Origin: Clostridiales bacterium
Lineage (GTDB): Bacteria; Bacillota; Clostridia; Saccharofermentanales; Saccharofermentanaceae
Assembly (NCBI GenBank): GCA_017617525.1
Contig: JAFZWA010000006.1
Span: 1-64,000 of the forward strand
DNA length: 64,000 bases
Reading direction: 5' to 3'
Shown here: in pieces, positions 32,688 through 41,218 of the stretch
How the letters are laid out: the number at the start of each line of letters is the position of its first letter
How positions within the stretch are numbered: position 1 is the first letter of the stretch
The notes under the pieces: generated by a model
Told to the model about the DNA's origin: nothing
Database searches by the model: none
What the model saw: only the letters and a program-made list of their open reading frames with translations
Made by a program: the position numbers and the translations under genes

Positions 32688-35387
32688 CTATTCGTCTCCT
32701 TTTGCTTTCTCAATAAGTGAATAAAGTATATTCATCGCCTCCAGTGGCGTAATTCTGGAAATGTCCAAATTGACCAGTTCGGTTCTCAGAGAATGAGAAT
32801 CGGCCGGCTCTGTCCGGTTCGGGGCAAACAACGGGATCTGACCTGAGATCGGTCCTTCAAACGTCTCCCCTTCCCCATCGGTATAGTTGATCTGCATCTT
32901 TTTCTTATCCAGCTCGGAAAGAATCACATTCGCTCTTTCAACGACCTCGGTCGGAACGCCTGCAAGACGGGCTACTTCAATACCGTAACTGTCAGAGGTA
33001 CCGCCGGTTGAGATCTTATGGAGGAAGGATACTTCCTTGTTCTTCTCTTCTACTTCAACGTGCGCATTGTATACACCGGTCAAAGTCTTTTCGAGCTGAT
33101 TGAGTTCGTGATAGTGCGTCGCGAAGATCGTTCTCGCGAACATGATCGATCTGTTTGCGATGAACTCTATGATGGCCCACGCGATCGCTAAGCCGTCGTA
33201 TGTACTTGTTCCGCGTCCTACTTCATCCAGGAGCAGCAGGCTCTTATAGGTACCGTTTCGAAGGATTCCGGATACCTCGTTCATTTCGACCATGAATGTC
33301 GATTGACCAAGAGAGATATCATCCGAAGCGCCGATCCTCGTAAAGATACGGTCGACGATACCGATATGCGCAAATGATGCCGGTACGAAAGAACCGATCT
33401 GCGCGAGAAGCACGATCAGAGCGGTCTGACGCATGTATGTAGACTTACCGGCCATGTTCGGACCTGTAAGGATCATGATGCGGTGGTTCTCTTCATCCAT
33501 AGAGATTCCGTTAGGTACGAACTCTCCTTCTTTGAGCATCTTCTCAACGACCGGATGACGTCCGTCTTCGATGACAAGTGCTGTAGTATCGTCTACCTTC
33601 GGTCTGCAGTAGTTGTTTCTTTCCGCGAGTTCGCCAAGGGACATGATGACATCGAGAACAGCCAATGCTGACGCGACACGGTACAGACGATGCACCTGCG
33701 ACGCGATCTTTTCTCGCAGTTCACAGAAGAGATCATATTCGAGTGAAACTAGTTTCGCTGTCGATCCAACGATCGTATCCTCGATGCTCTTGAGTTCCTC
33801 GGTGATATAGCGCTCACCGGTCGTAAGCGTTTGTTTTCTGATATATCTTTCAGGAACCAGCGGAACGTTGCCTTTGGAAACTTCAATATAGTAACCGAAG
33901 ACCTTGTTATAGCTGATCCTCAGATTCTTGATACCGGTCTCTTCTTTCTCTTTTGCTTCCATCTCGAGGATGATGGACTTACCATCTTTGCTCGCGCGAC
34001 GGAGCCTGTCTGCCTCTTCGTTATATCCGTCTTTGAACATGCCGCCTTCTTTTACGGAGATCGGCGGATCCTCGCAAAGCGCTGCTTCCAGAAGTTCATA
34101 TATATCTGACAGGTCTTCAAGGTCGGAAACCGTATCTTTAAGAACACCAGCCTGGAAATGCGCGGCACATTCTCTGATATAAGGAAGCTTTGAAAGTGTG
34201 TTTCTTAGGTTCAGAAGGTCTCTGGCGTTAACTGATGAAAGTGCGATACGAGATGCCAGTCTTTCCATATCGTGCACACCGAGAAGGGCTTCACGAAGCT
34301 CCTGGCGGTGGATAAAGTCATTCTTCGCTTGTTCAACGGCGTCAAGTCTTGCTGTGATCGAAGACACGTCGATCAGAGGCTCTTCGATATATTCACGAAG
34401 TCTTCTTCCGCCCATGGATGTCTGCGTCATATCGATCGCCCAGAGAAGACTTCCCTTCTTTTGTTTCGAGCGGATCGTCGACGTGATCTCGAGATTCGTT
34501 CTCGTCGCGACATCAAGTTCCATCGTGTCAGAGACTTCATAGATCCTGGCGGTAGAAAAATGCGTGACCTGTGCCTGCTGTGTCTCATCGAGATAAGCCA
34601 GGATCGCGTCGATCGCGGAGGTCAGAAGGATGTTCTTGGTTTCTTCGGCAAAAGAACTCTTCCCCTTTTTCTTTCCCGTGCTTTCTTTCTTATAACTATC
34701 CGGAAGGACGCGATCGGAAAGTCCCGCTGAGAAATCGGCGTTCGGACGCAATGTCACAGATCCTACGAGATTGTCGCATACATAGTTAAATAGTTCGTCT
34801 TTGCTGAAATCTTCGTTGAAGATCAGCTCGGACGCTCTGTATTTCGAAAGCATGTTGACCAGGTGCTGCGCGGTATTTCCCGTGATCAGCTGTGTCGCTT
34901 CCATGGTTCCGGTCGTAATGTCCGCGGCGGCAAGGCCGTACTGCATGCCGACCTTATAGACACACACGAGGAAGTTGTTTTTCTTTTCATCCAGACCGTT
35001 TGTGTCAATGACAGTACCCGGCGTCAAAACACGAGTGATCGAACGCTTGACAAGTCCTTTTGCCAAGGCCGGATCTTCCATCTGTTCACAGATAGCGACC
35101 TTATAGCCCTGTGTGATCAGACGCTGCATATACGAAGACGCGGAGTGATGCGGAACACCGCACATCGGAGCGCGCTTTTCGAGCCCGCAGTCTCTGGATG
35201 TCAGAGTGAGTTCGAGGATACGTGAAACCAGGATGGCGTCGTCAAAGAACATCTCATAGAAGTCTCCGAGACGGAACATGAGGATCGCGTCACCGGCCAG
35301 TTTCTTCATCTCGAAATACTGGCGCATCATCGGAGAGAGCGTCGACACATCAACGGCTGCATATGTTAAAAGATCGTCGTTATTCAT
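32688..35387 (-). CDS. mutS: DNA mismatch repair protein MutS
   Basis: An 899-residue mismatch-recognition ATPase. The N-terminal domain has the Phe-x-Glu wedge in RLGDFYEMFFDDA. The C-terminal ABC domain has Walker A GPNMAGKSTYMRQ, signature STFMVEMNE and Walker B LLLDEVGRGTSTYDG, followed by the helix-turn-helix and dimer region. The C terminus keeps a beta-clamp-like segment (QIPLFAP). The start at 35387 was chosen because ATG overlaps the miaB stop (ATGAATAA) and GGAG lies 10 bases upstream; an in-frame ATG at 35408 is the alternative. Confidence 0.97.
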   Translation of the reverse strand: MNNDDLLTYAAVDVSTLSPMMRQYFEMKKLAGDAILMFRLGDFYEMFFDDAILVSRILELTLTSRDCGLEKRAPMCGVPHHSASSYMQRLITQGYKVAICEQMEDPALAKGLVKRSITRVLTPGTVIDTNGLDEKKNNFLVCVYKVGMQYGLAAADITTGTMEATQLITGNTAQHLVNMLSKYRASELIFNEDFSKDELFNYVCDNLVGSVTLRPNADFSAGLSDRVLPDSYKKESTGKKKGKSSFAEETKNILLTSAIDAILAYLDETQQAQVTHFSTARIYEVSDTMELDVATRTNLEITSTIRSKQKKGSLLWAIDMTQTSMGGRRLREYIEEPLIDVSSITARLDAVEQAKNDFIHRQELREALLGVHDMERLASRIALSSVNARDLLNLRNTLSKLPYIRECAAHFQAGVLKDTVSDLEDLSDIYELLEAALCEDPPISVKEGGMFKDGYNEEADRLRRASKDGKSIILEMEAKEKEETGIKNLRISYNKVFGYYIEVSKGNVPLVPERYIRKQTLTTGERYITEELKSIEDTIVGSTAKLVSLEYDLFCELREKIASQVHRLYRVASALAVLDVIMSLGELAERNNYCRPKVDDTTALVIEDGRHPVVEKMLKEGEFVPNGISMDEENHRIMILTGPNMAGKSTYMRQTALIVLLAQIGSFVPASFAHIGIVDRIFTRIGASDDISLGQSTFMVEMNEVSGILRNGTYKSLLLLDEVGRGTSTYDGLAIAWAIIEFIANRSIMFARTIFATHYHELNQLEKTLTGVYNAHVEVEEKNKEVSFLHKISTGGTSDSYGIEVARLAGVPTEVVERANVILSELDKKKMQINYTDGEGETFEGPISGQIPLFAPNRTEPADSHSLRTELVNLDISRITPLEAMNILYSLIEKAKGDE

Positions 35388-36873
35388 CGATAAAACTCTC
35401 CAATTCACCTTCTACTGAGTATGGCTTCGCGCGTGTGATGCGCACCATAGCAAGCATTCCTTCAAACTTATCCGCGTCAAAATCCTGTGCAGTACTGTCG
35501 ATCTCCTTGCCATCCAGTTCGATGCCGGCAGGTATCCGGAAATTTACAAGACGGTTGGAATTTGTTCTTCCCGTAAGGACATCCGGAGCGGTCGCGCTCT
35601 TTCCTTCAATCAGGATCTCTTCAGTCTTTCCGACAACGGACTCATTCGACGCGAAAGTCAGCGCGTTCTGAAGATCAAGAAGTCTTCCGAAACGCTCGGT
35701 AACAACATCCTGCGGGATCTGATCCGGATAGTCGGCCGCTTTTGTTCCCGGACGTCGGCTGTACTGGAATGTAAAAGCACTGTCGAACTTGCACTTTTCG
35801 ACGACATCCAAAGTCGCCTGGAAGTCCTCTTCTGTTTCTCCCGGGAAACCGACGATGATATCTGTCGTCAAAGTCGCGTCGGGAAGTTCTTTTCTAAAGA
35901 GCATCGCGGTCCTAAGATATTGTTCCTGATCGTAGTGACGGTTCATTCTTTTAAGAACGACACTGGATCCGGACTGCATCGGAAGATGCAGATGACGCTC
36001 TATATTCGGATATTTTTTCATTGTGTAGATGACTTCTTCCGAGATATCCTTCGGATGAGATGTCATAAAGCGGATACGTGAAAAGCCCGGGATCTTCGCA
36101 GCTTCTTCCAGAAGCTTGGCAAACGAGATCTCGTCTTCTTTATCGTTTCCATAGGAGTTCACGTTCTGACCTAAAAGCATGACTTCCTTATAACCTTGCG
36201 AAGCAAGATCACGAAGCTGGGAAAGGATCTGTTCGGAGGAACGGGATCTTTCACGTCCGCGAGTATATGGAACTACGCAATATGTGCAGAAGTTATTGCA
36301 TCCGTACATGATCGGAACGAGCGCGCGGAACTTTCTTTTGTGAAGTACAGGAACATCCACATCGTCAACGAGATAATCCTCGTCAGATACTGCGAATACA
36401 CGCTTTCTCTGGTTCAGCTTTTTATCCAGGATCGCCGGAAGCATATGGATATCGGCAGGACCGAAGCAAGCGTCTACATATGGAAAACTCTTCTTGATGC
36501 GGTCGATATTCTCCTGCTGCTTCATCATACATCCGCAGACAGCGATAAACATGTCGCGGTTCTGCTTCTTTTGAGCCTTATATGCGCCGAGATTGCCGAA
36601 AAGACGGATGTCTGCGTTTTCTCGGATCGTACATGTGTTAAAGATAAGAAAGTCCGGGGACTGATCTTCCGAAGCCTCAACAAGACCTATCTCCTGAAGG
36701 ATGCCTTCGATCTTTTCGCTGTCGGATTCGTTGAGCTGGCATCCATAGGTCTTCACACGGTAAGTTAACGGTTGACCGCGGTCGATGCCCGCCTCGGTAA
36801 TGCGCTTTTTCAGCGACGGAATAAGAGAGTTATAGCGCGATAACTCATCTTGCGATACAATAACAGTTGACAC
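35380..36873 (-). CDS. miaB: tRNA-2-methylthio-N6-dimethylallyladenosine synthase MiaB
   Basis: A radical-SAM methylthiotransferase acting on i6A37 of tRNA. It has 497 residues. The auxiliary-cluster cysteines are in KTYGCQLNESDS, FNTCTIRENA and AVCGCMMKQ, and the radical-SAM motif is CNNFCTYC (CxxxCxxC). A TRAM domain (about 395-470) closes the protein. The start codon is GTG, with GAGG 9 bases upstream. It heads the operon that also carries the mismatch repair genes and miaA, so both enzymes of the ms2i6A37 pathway are encoded together. Confidence 0.96.
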   Translation of the reverse strand: MSTVIVSQDELSRYNSLIPSLKKRITEAGIDRGQPLTYRVKTYGCQLNESDSEKIEGILQEIGLVEASEDQSPDFLIFNTCTIRENADIRLFGNLGAYKAQKKQNRDMFIAVCGCMMKQQENIDRIKKSFPYVDACFGPADIHMLPAILDKKLNQRKRVFAVSDEDYLVDDVDVPVLHKRKFRALVPIMYGCNNFCTYCVVPYTRGRERSRSSEQILSQLRDLASQGYKEVMLLGQNVNSYGNDKEDEISFAKLLEEAAKIPGFSRIRFMTSHPKDISEEVIYTMKKYPNIERHLHLPMQSGSSVVLKRMNRHYDQEQYLRTAMLFRKELPDATLTTDIIVGFPGETEEDFQATLDVVEKCKFDSAFTFQYSRRPGTKAADYPDQIPQDVVTERFGRLLDLQNALTFASNESVVGKTEEILIEGKSATAPDVLTGRTNSNRLVNFRIPAGIELDGKEIDSTAQDFDADKFEGMLAMVRITRAKPYSVEGELESFIDE

Positions 36874-36925
36874 GTAAATGACCTCGATTTCTATTTCGAT
36901 TTATTTCGTTGTTTTTGACTCTTTA

Positions 36926-36954
36926 ATGATACATGAACAGCGTCGATTTGTGAA
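36926..36954 (-). promoter_or_regulatory. Promoter of the miaB-mutS-mutL-miaA-hfq operon
   Basis: On the minus strand TTCACA (36954-36949), 17 bases, TATCAT (36931-36926). In the same gap a plus-strand pair TTGTGA (36948-36953) and TTTAAT (36972-36977) could serve the divergent dacF-like gene, but is weaker. Confidence 0.65.
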
Positions 36955-36996
36955 CGAGATCGAGTAACATTTTTAATGATTCGGGGATATGGTTTT

Positions 36997-38421
36997 ATGC
37001 GCAAAAAGCACTTGTTATGGAGAATGTGTTCGTTCCTTATTGCGTTTACCATTCTCTTTTCCGCTTTTTCCTCGTCTCTCCTTGCTGACGGGGAGGAACA
37101 AAAAGAGAGTAACAATCAGTCCTCTTCCCTTCAAAACCCCGTAGAAGGCCTTCTTGACCCGAATCCGTCAGGTCTTCCGATTCCCGGAGCGGAATCCTAT
37201 CTTATCTATGACGCACTTTCCGATACGATGCTGATCGGTTATCAGTATGATATGAAACGAGCTCCGGCTGCGATCTCTCAGATCATGACCGTTCTTCTTG
37301 CTCTTGAAAACCTTGAGTTTTCCGATACGATCACGATCACGAAAGAGATGTATGAGACCATTCCGGAGGATTATGTCAGGATCGGCTTTTCCGAAGGCGA
37401 AGTCGTTACTGTTGAACAGTGTGTTTACGCGAGCCTTTTAAAATCCGCAAATGACGCATGTATCGCACTTGCCGTAAAGATCAGCGGCAGCGAAGATGCG
37501 TTTGTCGACAAAATGAATCAGAGAGCGGTCGAGCTTGGTTGCACAAATACGCATTTTACGAATTCCTACGGTCTTTCTGACGGGGAAAATAAAACGACGT
37601 GTCAGGATATGTCTCTGATCTTAAAGGAAGCACTTCGCCATCCGGATTTCTCCTCTATCAGTACCTGCACATCTTATACGATCGACCCGACGAATACCTT
37701 TAATGACAGACGTGTCCTGAATAACGCAAACCGCTTTATTTCCACGCCTTCAACTGCGTATGAGTATTATATCGGTGGCAAGACCGGTTATTCAGCCGAG
37801 TCCGGTTATACGATCATCGCTGGTGCCGAAAAGGACGGAAGGCGATTGATCGGTGTCTTTTTAGGAGCAAATGACGCGGAAAACAGATATCTGGCTTTAA
37901 GTGAGCTTTTCGAGTACTGTTTTACGAACTATACAACAACAATGATCGAAGAAACAGAATTGAGCGGTTCTGTAAAAAACGCCACATCTCAGATCGAAAA
38001 CGCGATTATCGGAACAAATCTTAAGATCAGCAATTCTTCCCTTCGACTACTCGAGTATTACACGATCCACACTTCAGTAGCGAATGGTGGTTACGGAAAC
38101 GAGATCGATTTTGACGGTGTCGTTATCGATCCGCAGGCGAAGACTCAGGAGCTGAATCTTCCAATCTACCGTACTTTCAGCAATAACGCATCTTATAAGA
38201 TCGGCTATCTTAATGTAACGATCATCGATGAGTCGAGGATCAACGAGGAAGACGAAACTGTCGCTTCTAAATCAGACAAGAAAGATACGAAAGAGATCAT
38301 CGTAACGATCCTTATCGTCGCAGGGCTGACACTCTTAGCAGGAGCAGCGATCTTCCTGTTCGTAAAGATGGTCAAAAAGAGAAGGTTCAATAAGACCCAC
38401 AGAAATCCGAGGATCCTCTGA
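36997..38421 (+). CDS. DacF-like D,D-carboxypeptidase homologue lacking catalytic Ser and Lys
   Basis: A 474-residue protein of the S11 penicillin-binding family with an N-terminal signal/anchor helix (about 9-28), a peptidase domain (about 58-300), a C-terminal domain, a membrane helix near 440-462 and a basic tail. The segment that should read APASxTKxMT reads APAAISQIMT: the nucleophilic Ser is Ala (codon GCG, 37270) and the general-base Lys is Gln (CAG, 37279). The other motifs are intact, SAN at residue 150 and KTG at 262. It cannot be a normal carboxypeptidase and may be a substrate-binding or regulatory pseudoenzyme. The start was set at 36997; 36976 is also in frame. The stop abuts tldE. 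Confidence 0.85.
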   Translation: MRKKHLLWRMCSFLIAFTILFSAFSSSLLADGEEQKESNNQSSSLQNPVEGLLDPNPSGLPIPGAESYLIYDALSDTMLIGYQYDMKRAPAAISQIMTVLLALENLEFSDTITITKEMYETIPEDYVRIGFSEGEVVTVEQCVYASLLKSANDACIALAVKISGSEDAFVDKMNQRAVELGCTNTHFTNSYGLSDGENKTTCQDMSLILKEALRHPDFSSISTCTSYTIDPTNTFNDRRVLNNANRFISTPSTAYEYYIGGKTGYSAESGYTIIAGAEKDGRRLIGVFLGANDAENRYLALSELFEYCFTNYTTTMIEETELSGSVKNATSQIENAIIGTNLKISNSSLRLLEYYTIHTSVANGGYGNEIDFDGVVIDPQAKTQELNLPIYRTFSNNASYKIGYLNVTIIDESRINEEDETVASKSDKKDTKEIIVTILIVAGLTLLAGAAIFLFVKMVKKRRFNKTHRNPRIL

Positions 38422-39780
38422 TCACTCGCCGGCGATGGAAACGTTCGGGATCAAAAGACTCGGAGACTGCGTATGTGTCGCCTCAGGAGAAAGATATTCC
38501 ACGTCATTTCCCAGAGCTTCTACTTTCATAAGAACATCATAGAAATTGTCCGCGATCGTGATCTGATTTACAGGCTCGGCCAGTTTTCCGTCACGGATCA
38601 CGAAGCCTTCCGTCATCAGCGAGAACTCACCGGAAATACCGTTGATCCCGGCATGAAGGCCATGAAGCGCTGTGATGAAGATGCCGTTTCCGGCCTTCTC
38701 GATCAGCTGTTGCTGTGTATATTCTCCATTTTCAAAATGCAGATTCGTTGATGAAACACCGATAGAGGATTTCGCGCCACCGCGGAACCCGTTACCTGTG
38801 GTCTCAACGCCTGCTGCCAGAGCCGTTTTTCTGTTATGAAGCTCGGATTTGAAAACTCCTTTGTCGATCAGAACGGTTCTTTTCGAGCTGACACCTTCGC
38901 TATCGAAAGGAATGCTCAGCTGGCTTCCCTCGATCATGCCTTCATCGATCAATGTGATCTTCTCATCCGCGATCTTCTCTCCAAGCTTTCCGACAAGGCG
39001 GGACAGGCCTTTCTGGATCGCGTCCGCGGAAAAAGCACCGGCAAACGAAGCCAGGAGCGAATTTGCGGCGAAACGGTCGAGAACTACGTATGTCTTTTCA
39101 GAAGGCACCGGCTTGGCGCCGAGCTTGGAAATGATCTTTTTACCGACATAATCCGTGCATTTCTTAGCATCGAAATCAGAAAGATCGGAAAATACCCATC
39201 CCTTACCTGCTGTCTGAACATCGTCTCCGTCCTTGGCACGACATCCAAGATAAATGTCGAAACAGTTCTCGCGAGATTCGCAGAGCATGCCCTTACTGTT
39301 CTTGATATAGAGCTCACCCTCGGAATATGAGGTATAGCAGTCATCTACGGCCTCGATACGCTTGTCGTATGCAAGAAGGCCTTTCTCAAGTTCCAGAGCT
39401 GTCTTGGAAAGGAAATCATAGTCGATCTTGGCAAGGTCGTCGTTGTATCCGTTAAATTCAGGGTATTCCTTCTCACCTTCATAGACAGTGATCTTTTCCT
39501 TAACTTCGAGAACACCGCAGTTATCTTTTGCCTGAGACAGCAAAAACGGGATCATATCTTTCTGCAGATCTTCTGTATAGGCATAACCCATCTGTCCGTT
39601 CAGAAGTCCTCTGAAAGAAAGCCCGCATGAATCAGAACTCTCGAACTGGATGATCTGGCCTTCTCTTGCGGCGATCGTCATGGAAGAATCAGACTCATAA
39701 TATACTTCGGACTCGAGGAAGCCTTCCTTCTCGGCTCTATTTAAAAGTTCATCGATCAATTTACGAATATTGCTGTCCAT
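38422..39780 (-). CDS. TldE/PmbA-family protein
   Basis: A 452-residue partner of TldD. Together they form the TldD/TldE metalloprotease, known for processing microcin B17 and removing leader or misfolded peptides. The usual TldE traits are visible: an N-terminal alpha/beta domain, the glycine-rich GNGFRGGAKSSIGVSSTNLHF region and the C-terminal GISGEFSLMTEGFVIRDGK segment, with no HExxxH. TTTGGAG precedes its ATG. It lies 24 bases after tldD, so the two subunits are co-expressed. Its natural substrate here is unknown; no modified-peptide cluster is adjacent. Confidence 0.92.
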   Translation of the reverse strand: MDSNIRKLIDELLNRAEKEGFLESEVYYESDSSMTIAAREGQIIQFESSDSCGLSFRGLLNGQMGYAYTEDLQKDMIPFLLSQAKDNCGVLEVKEKITVYEGEKEYPEFNGYNDDLAKIDYDFLSKTALELEKGLLAYDKRIEAVDDCYTSYSEGELYIKNSKGMLCESRENCFDIYLGCRAKDGDDVQTAGKGWVFSDLSDFDAKKCTDYVGKKIISKLGAKPVPSEKTYVVLDRFAANSLLASFAGAFSADAIQKGLSRLVGKLGEKIADEKITLIDEGMIEGSQLSIPFDSEGVSSKRTVLIDKGVFKSELHNRKTALAAGVETTGNGFRGGAKSSIGVSSTNLHFENGEYTQQQLIEKAGNGIFITALHGLHAGINGISGEFSLMTEGFVIRDGKLAEPVNQITIADNFYDVLMKVEALGNDVEYLSPEATHTQSPSLLIPNVSIAGE

Positions 39781-39804
39781 ATCTGCTCCAAATTCTAATC
39801 AACT

Positions 39805-41190
39805 TTATGCCTGACCACCGACAGTGATCTCGGAAACGCGGATCGTCGGCTGACCGACATCGACTGCCACATTACCGCTAATAGAGCCACACATGCCCTG
39901 AGAAAGCTTCAGATCGTTTCCGACACGATCGATATTCATCAGGACCTCTCCGCCCTTACCAATGAGCGTAGCGCCCTTTACAGGCTCACAGACTTTACCG
40001 TTTCTGATGATATATGCTTCGTTAACGGCGAAGTTGAATTCACCCGTCGTGGTATCCACAGAGCCGCCGCCCATATTTGCCGCGTAGATTCCGTACTCTG
40101 TATCCGCGATGATCTCTTCCGGTGTGCTCGATCCGGCCGCGATAAAAGTATTCGACATACGGGATGTCGGAGCGAACGCGTAATTCTGCCTTCTCGCGCA
40201 GCCGGTGGAAGGTTCATTCATTCTTCTGCTGCCGATCTTATCGACCAAGTAACTATTCAGGATACCGTCTTTGATCAGAAGGTTCGTCGTAGAAGGTGTA
40301 CCCTCGTCATCAACTTCGTAGCTGCCCCATTCTTTCGCGATCTTCGCGTCGTCATAAGCCGTAACGAGCGGGCTTGCGATCCTTTGGCCCTTCATATCGG
40401 TAAAGCACGAAGCTTTGATACCGACAGCGGTCGCTTCAAGAGAATGTCCGCAGGCCTCATGGAAAATAACACCGCCGAATCCGTTTCCGATAACAACAGG
40501 CATTTTACCTGACGGACACGGTTTCGCGCTGATCATGGTTACTGCTACCTGAGCAGCCTTTGTTGCGATCTCATCAATGTCGGTTCTTTCGAAGAATTCG
40601 TATCCTTCTCCGCTTCCCGGCGCGTAATAACCGGTCTGCTTGTCGTCTTCGGAACTGGCGACTGCCTGCACCATGATCCTTGTGCGGCAGCGATTGTCTT
40701 TGATGTAAAGACCGTCGGAATTCGCGATCCATACGTCTCTTTCGAGATCCGCGGTAGATGTACCGGTCTGAGTGATCAGTTCAGAATAAGCTTTAGCTGT
40801 TTCAGCCGCTTTCCTGAGCTTTTCGACCTTTAAAGACTTGGAAACATCCGTCGGCGAAGTCTCATACTTCTGTGAAAAGTATTCCATCATCGGTGAAAGC
40901 ACTATGGTTTTCCCGGCCGGTGCGTCAGCCAGAGAAGCGGATGCGTTTTTCGCCATTCGGATGAGCTTATCCTCATGAAGAAGGTCGTTGGAATACACAT
41001 AAACGCACTTGTCGCCTTCCAGGATGCGGATGCCGATACCAAGGTCCAGGCTGGATCCTGTGCTTTCGACAACACCATTCAAAAGCGAAACGGATGATAC
41101 TTTGCTTCGCTCGATATAGACCTCGGAAAAATCACCACCGTGGGAAAGTGCCGCGGTGAGGATCCTTTCGATACTTGTTTTACTCAGCAT
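39805..41190 (-). CDS. tldD: Metalloprotease TldD
   Basis: The catalytic subunit, 461 residues. The zinc motif HEACGH lies in GVIFHEACGHSLEATAV (about 245-261), with further conserved GGGSVDTTTGEFNF and the C-terminal GMCGSISGNVAVDVGQPTIRVSEITVGG. In structures of the family a third zinc ligand comes from the C-terminal region. AGGAGG lies 9 bases before the ATG. It is the first gene of the tldD-tldE pair, 28 bases after the acyl-CoA ligase gene. Confidence 0.94.
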   Translation of the reverse strand: MLSKTSIERILTAALSHGGDFSEVYIERSKVSSVSLLNGVVESTGSSLDLGIGIRILEGDKCVYVYSNDLLHEDKLIRMAKNASASLADAPAGKTIVLSPMMEYFSQKYETSPTDVSKSLKVEKLRKAAETAKAYSELITQTGTSTADLERDVWIANSDGLYIKDNRCRTRIMVQAVASSEDDKQTGYYAPGSGEGYEFFERTDIDEIATKAAQVAVTMISAKPCPSGKMPVVIGNGFGGVIFHEACGHSLEATAVGIKASCFTDMKGQRIASPLVTAYDDAKIAKEWGSYEVDDEGTPSTTNLLIKDGILNSYLVDKIGSRRMNEPSTGCARRQNYAFAPTSRMSNTFIAAGSSTPEEIIADTEYGIYAANMGGGSVDTTTGEFNFAVNEAYIIRNGKVCEPVKGATLIGKGGEVLMNIDRVGNDLKLSQGMCGSISGNVAVDVGQPTIRVSEITVGGQA

Positions 41191-41218
41191 TAGGAAATGC
41201 CTCCTGACTAATTACGTC

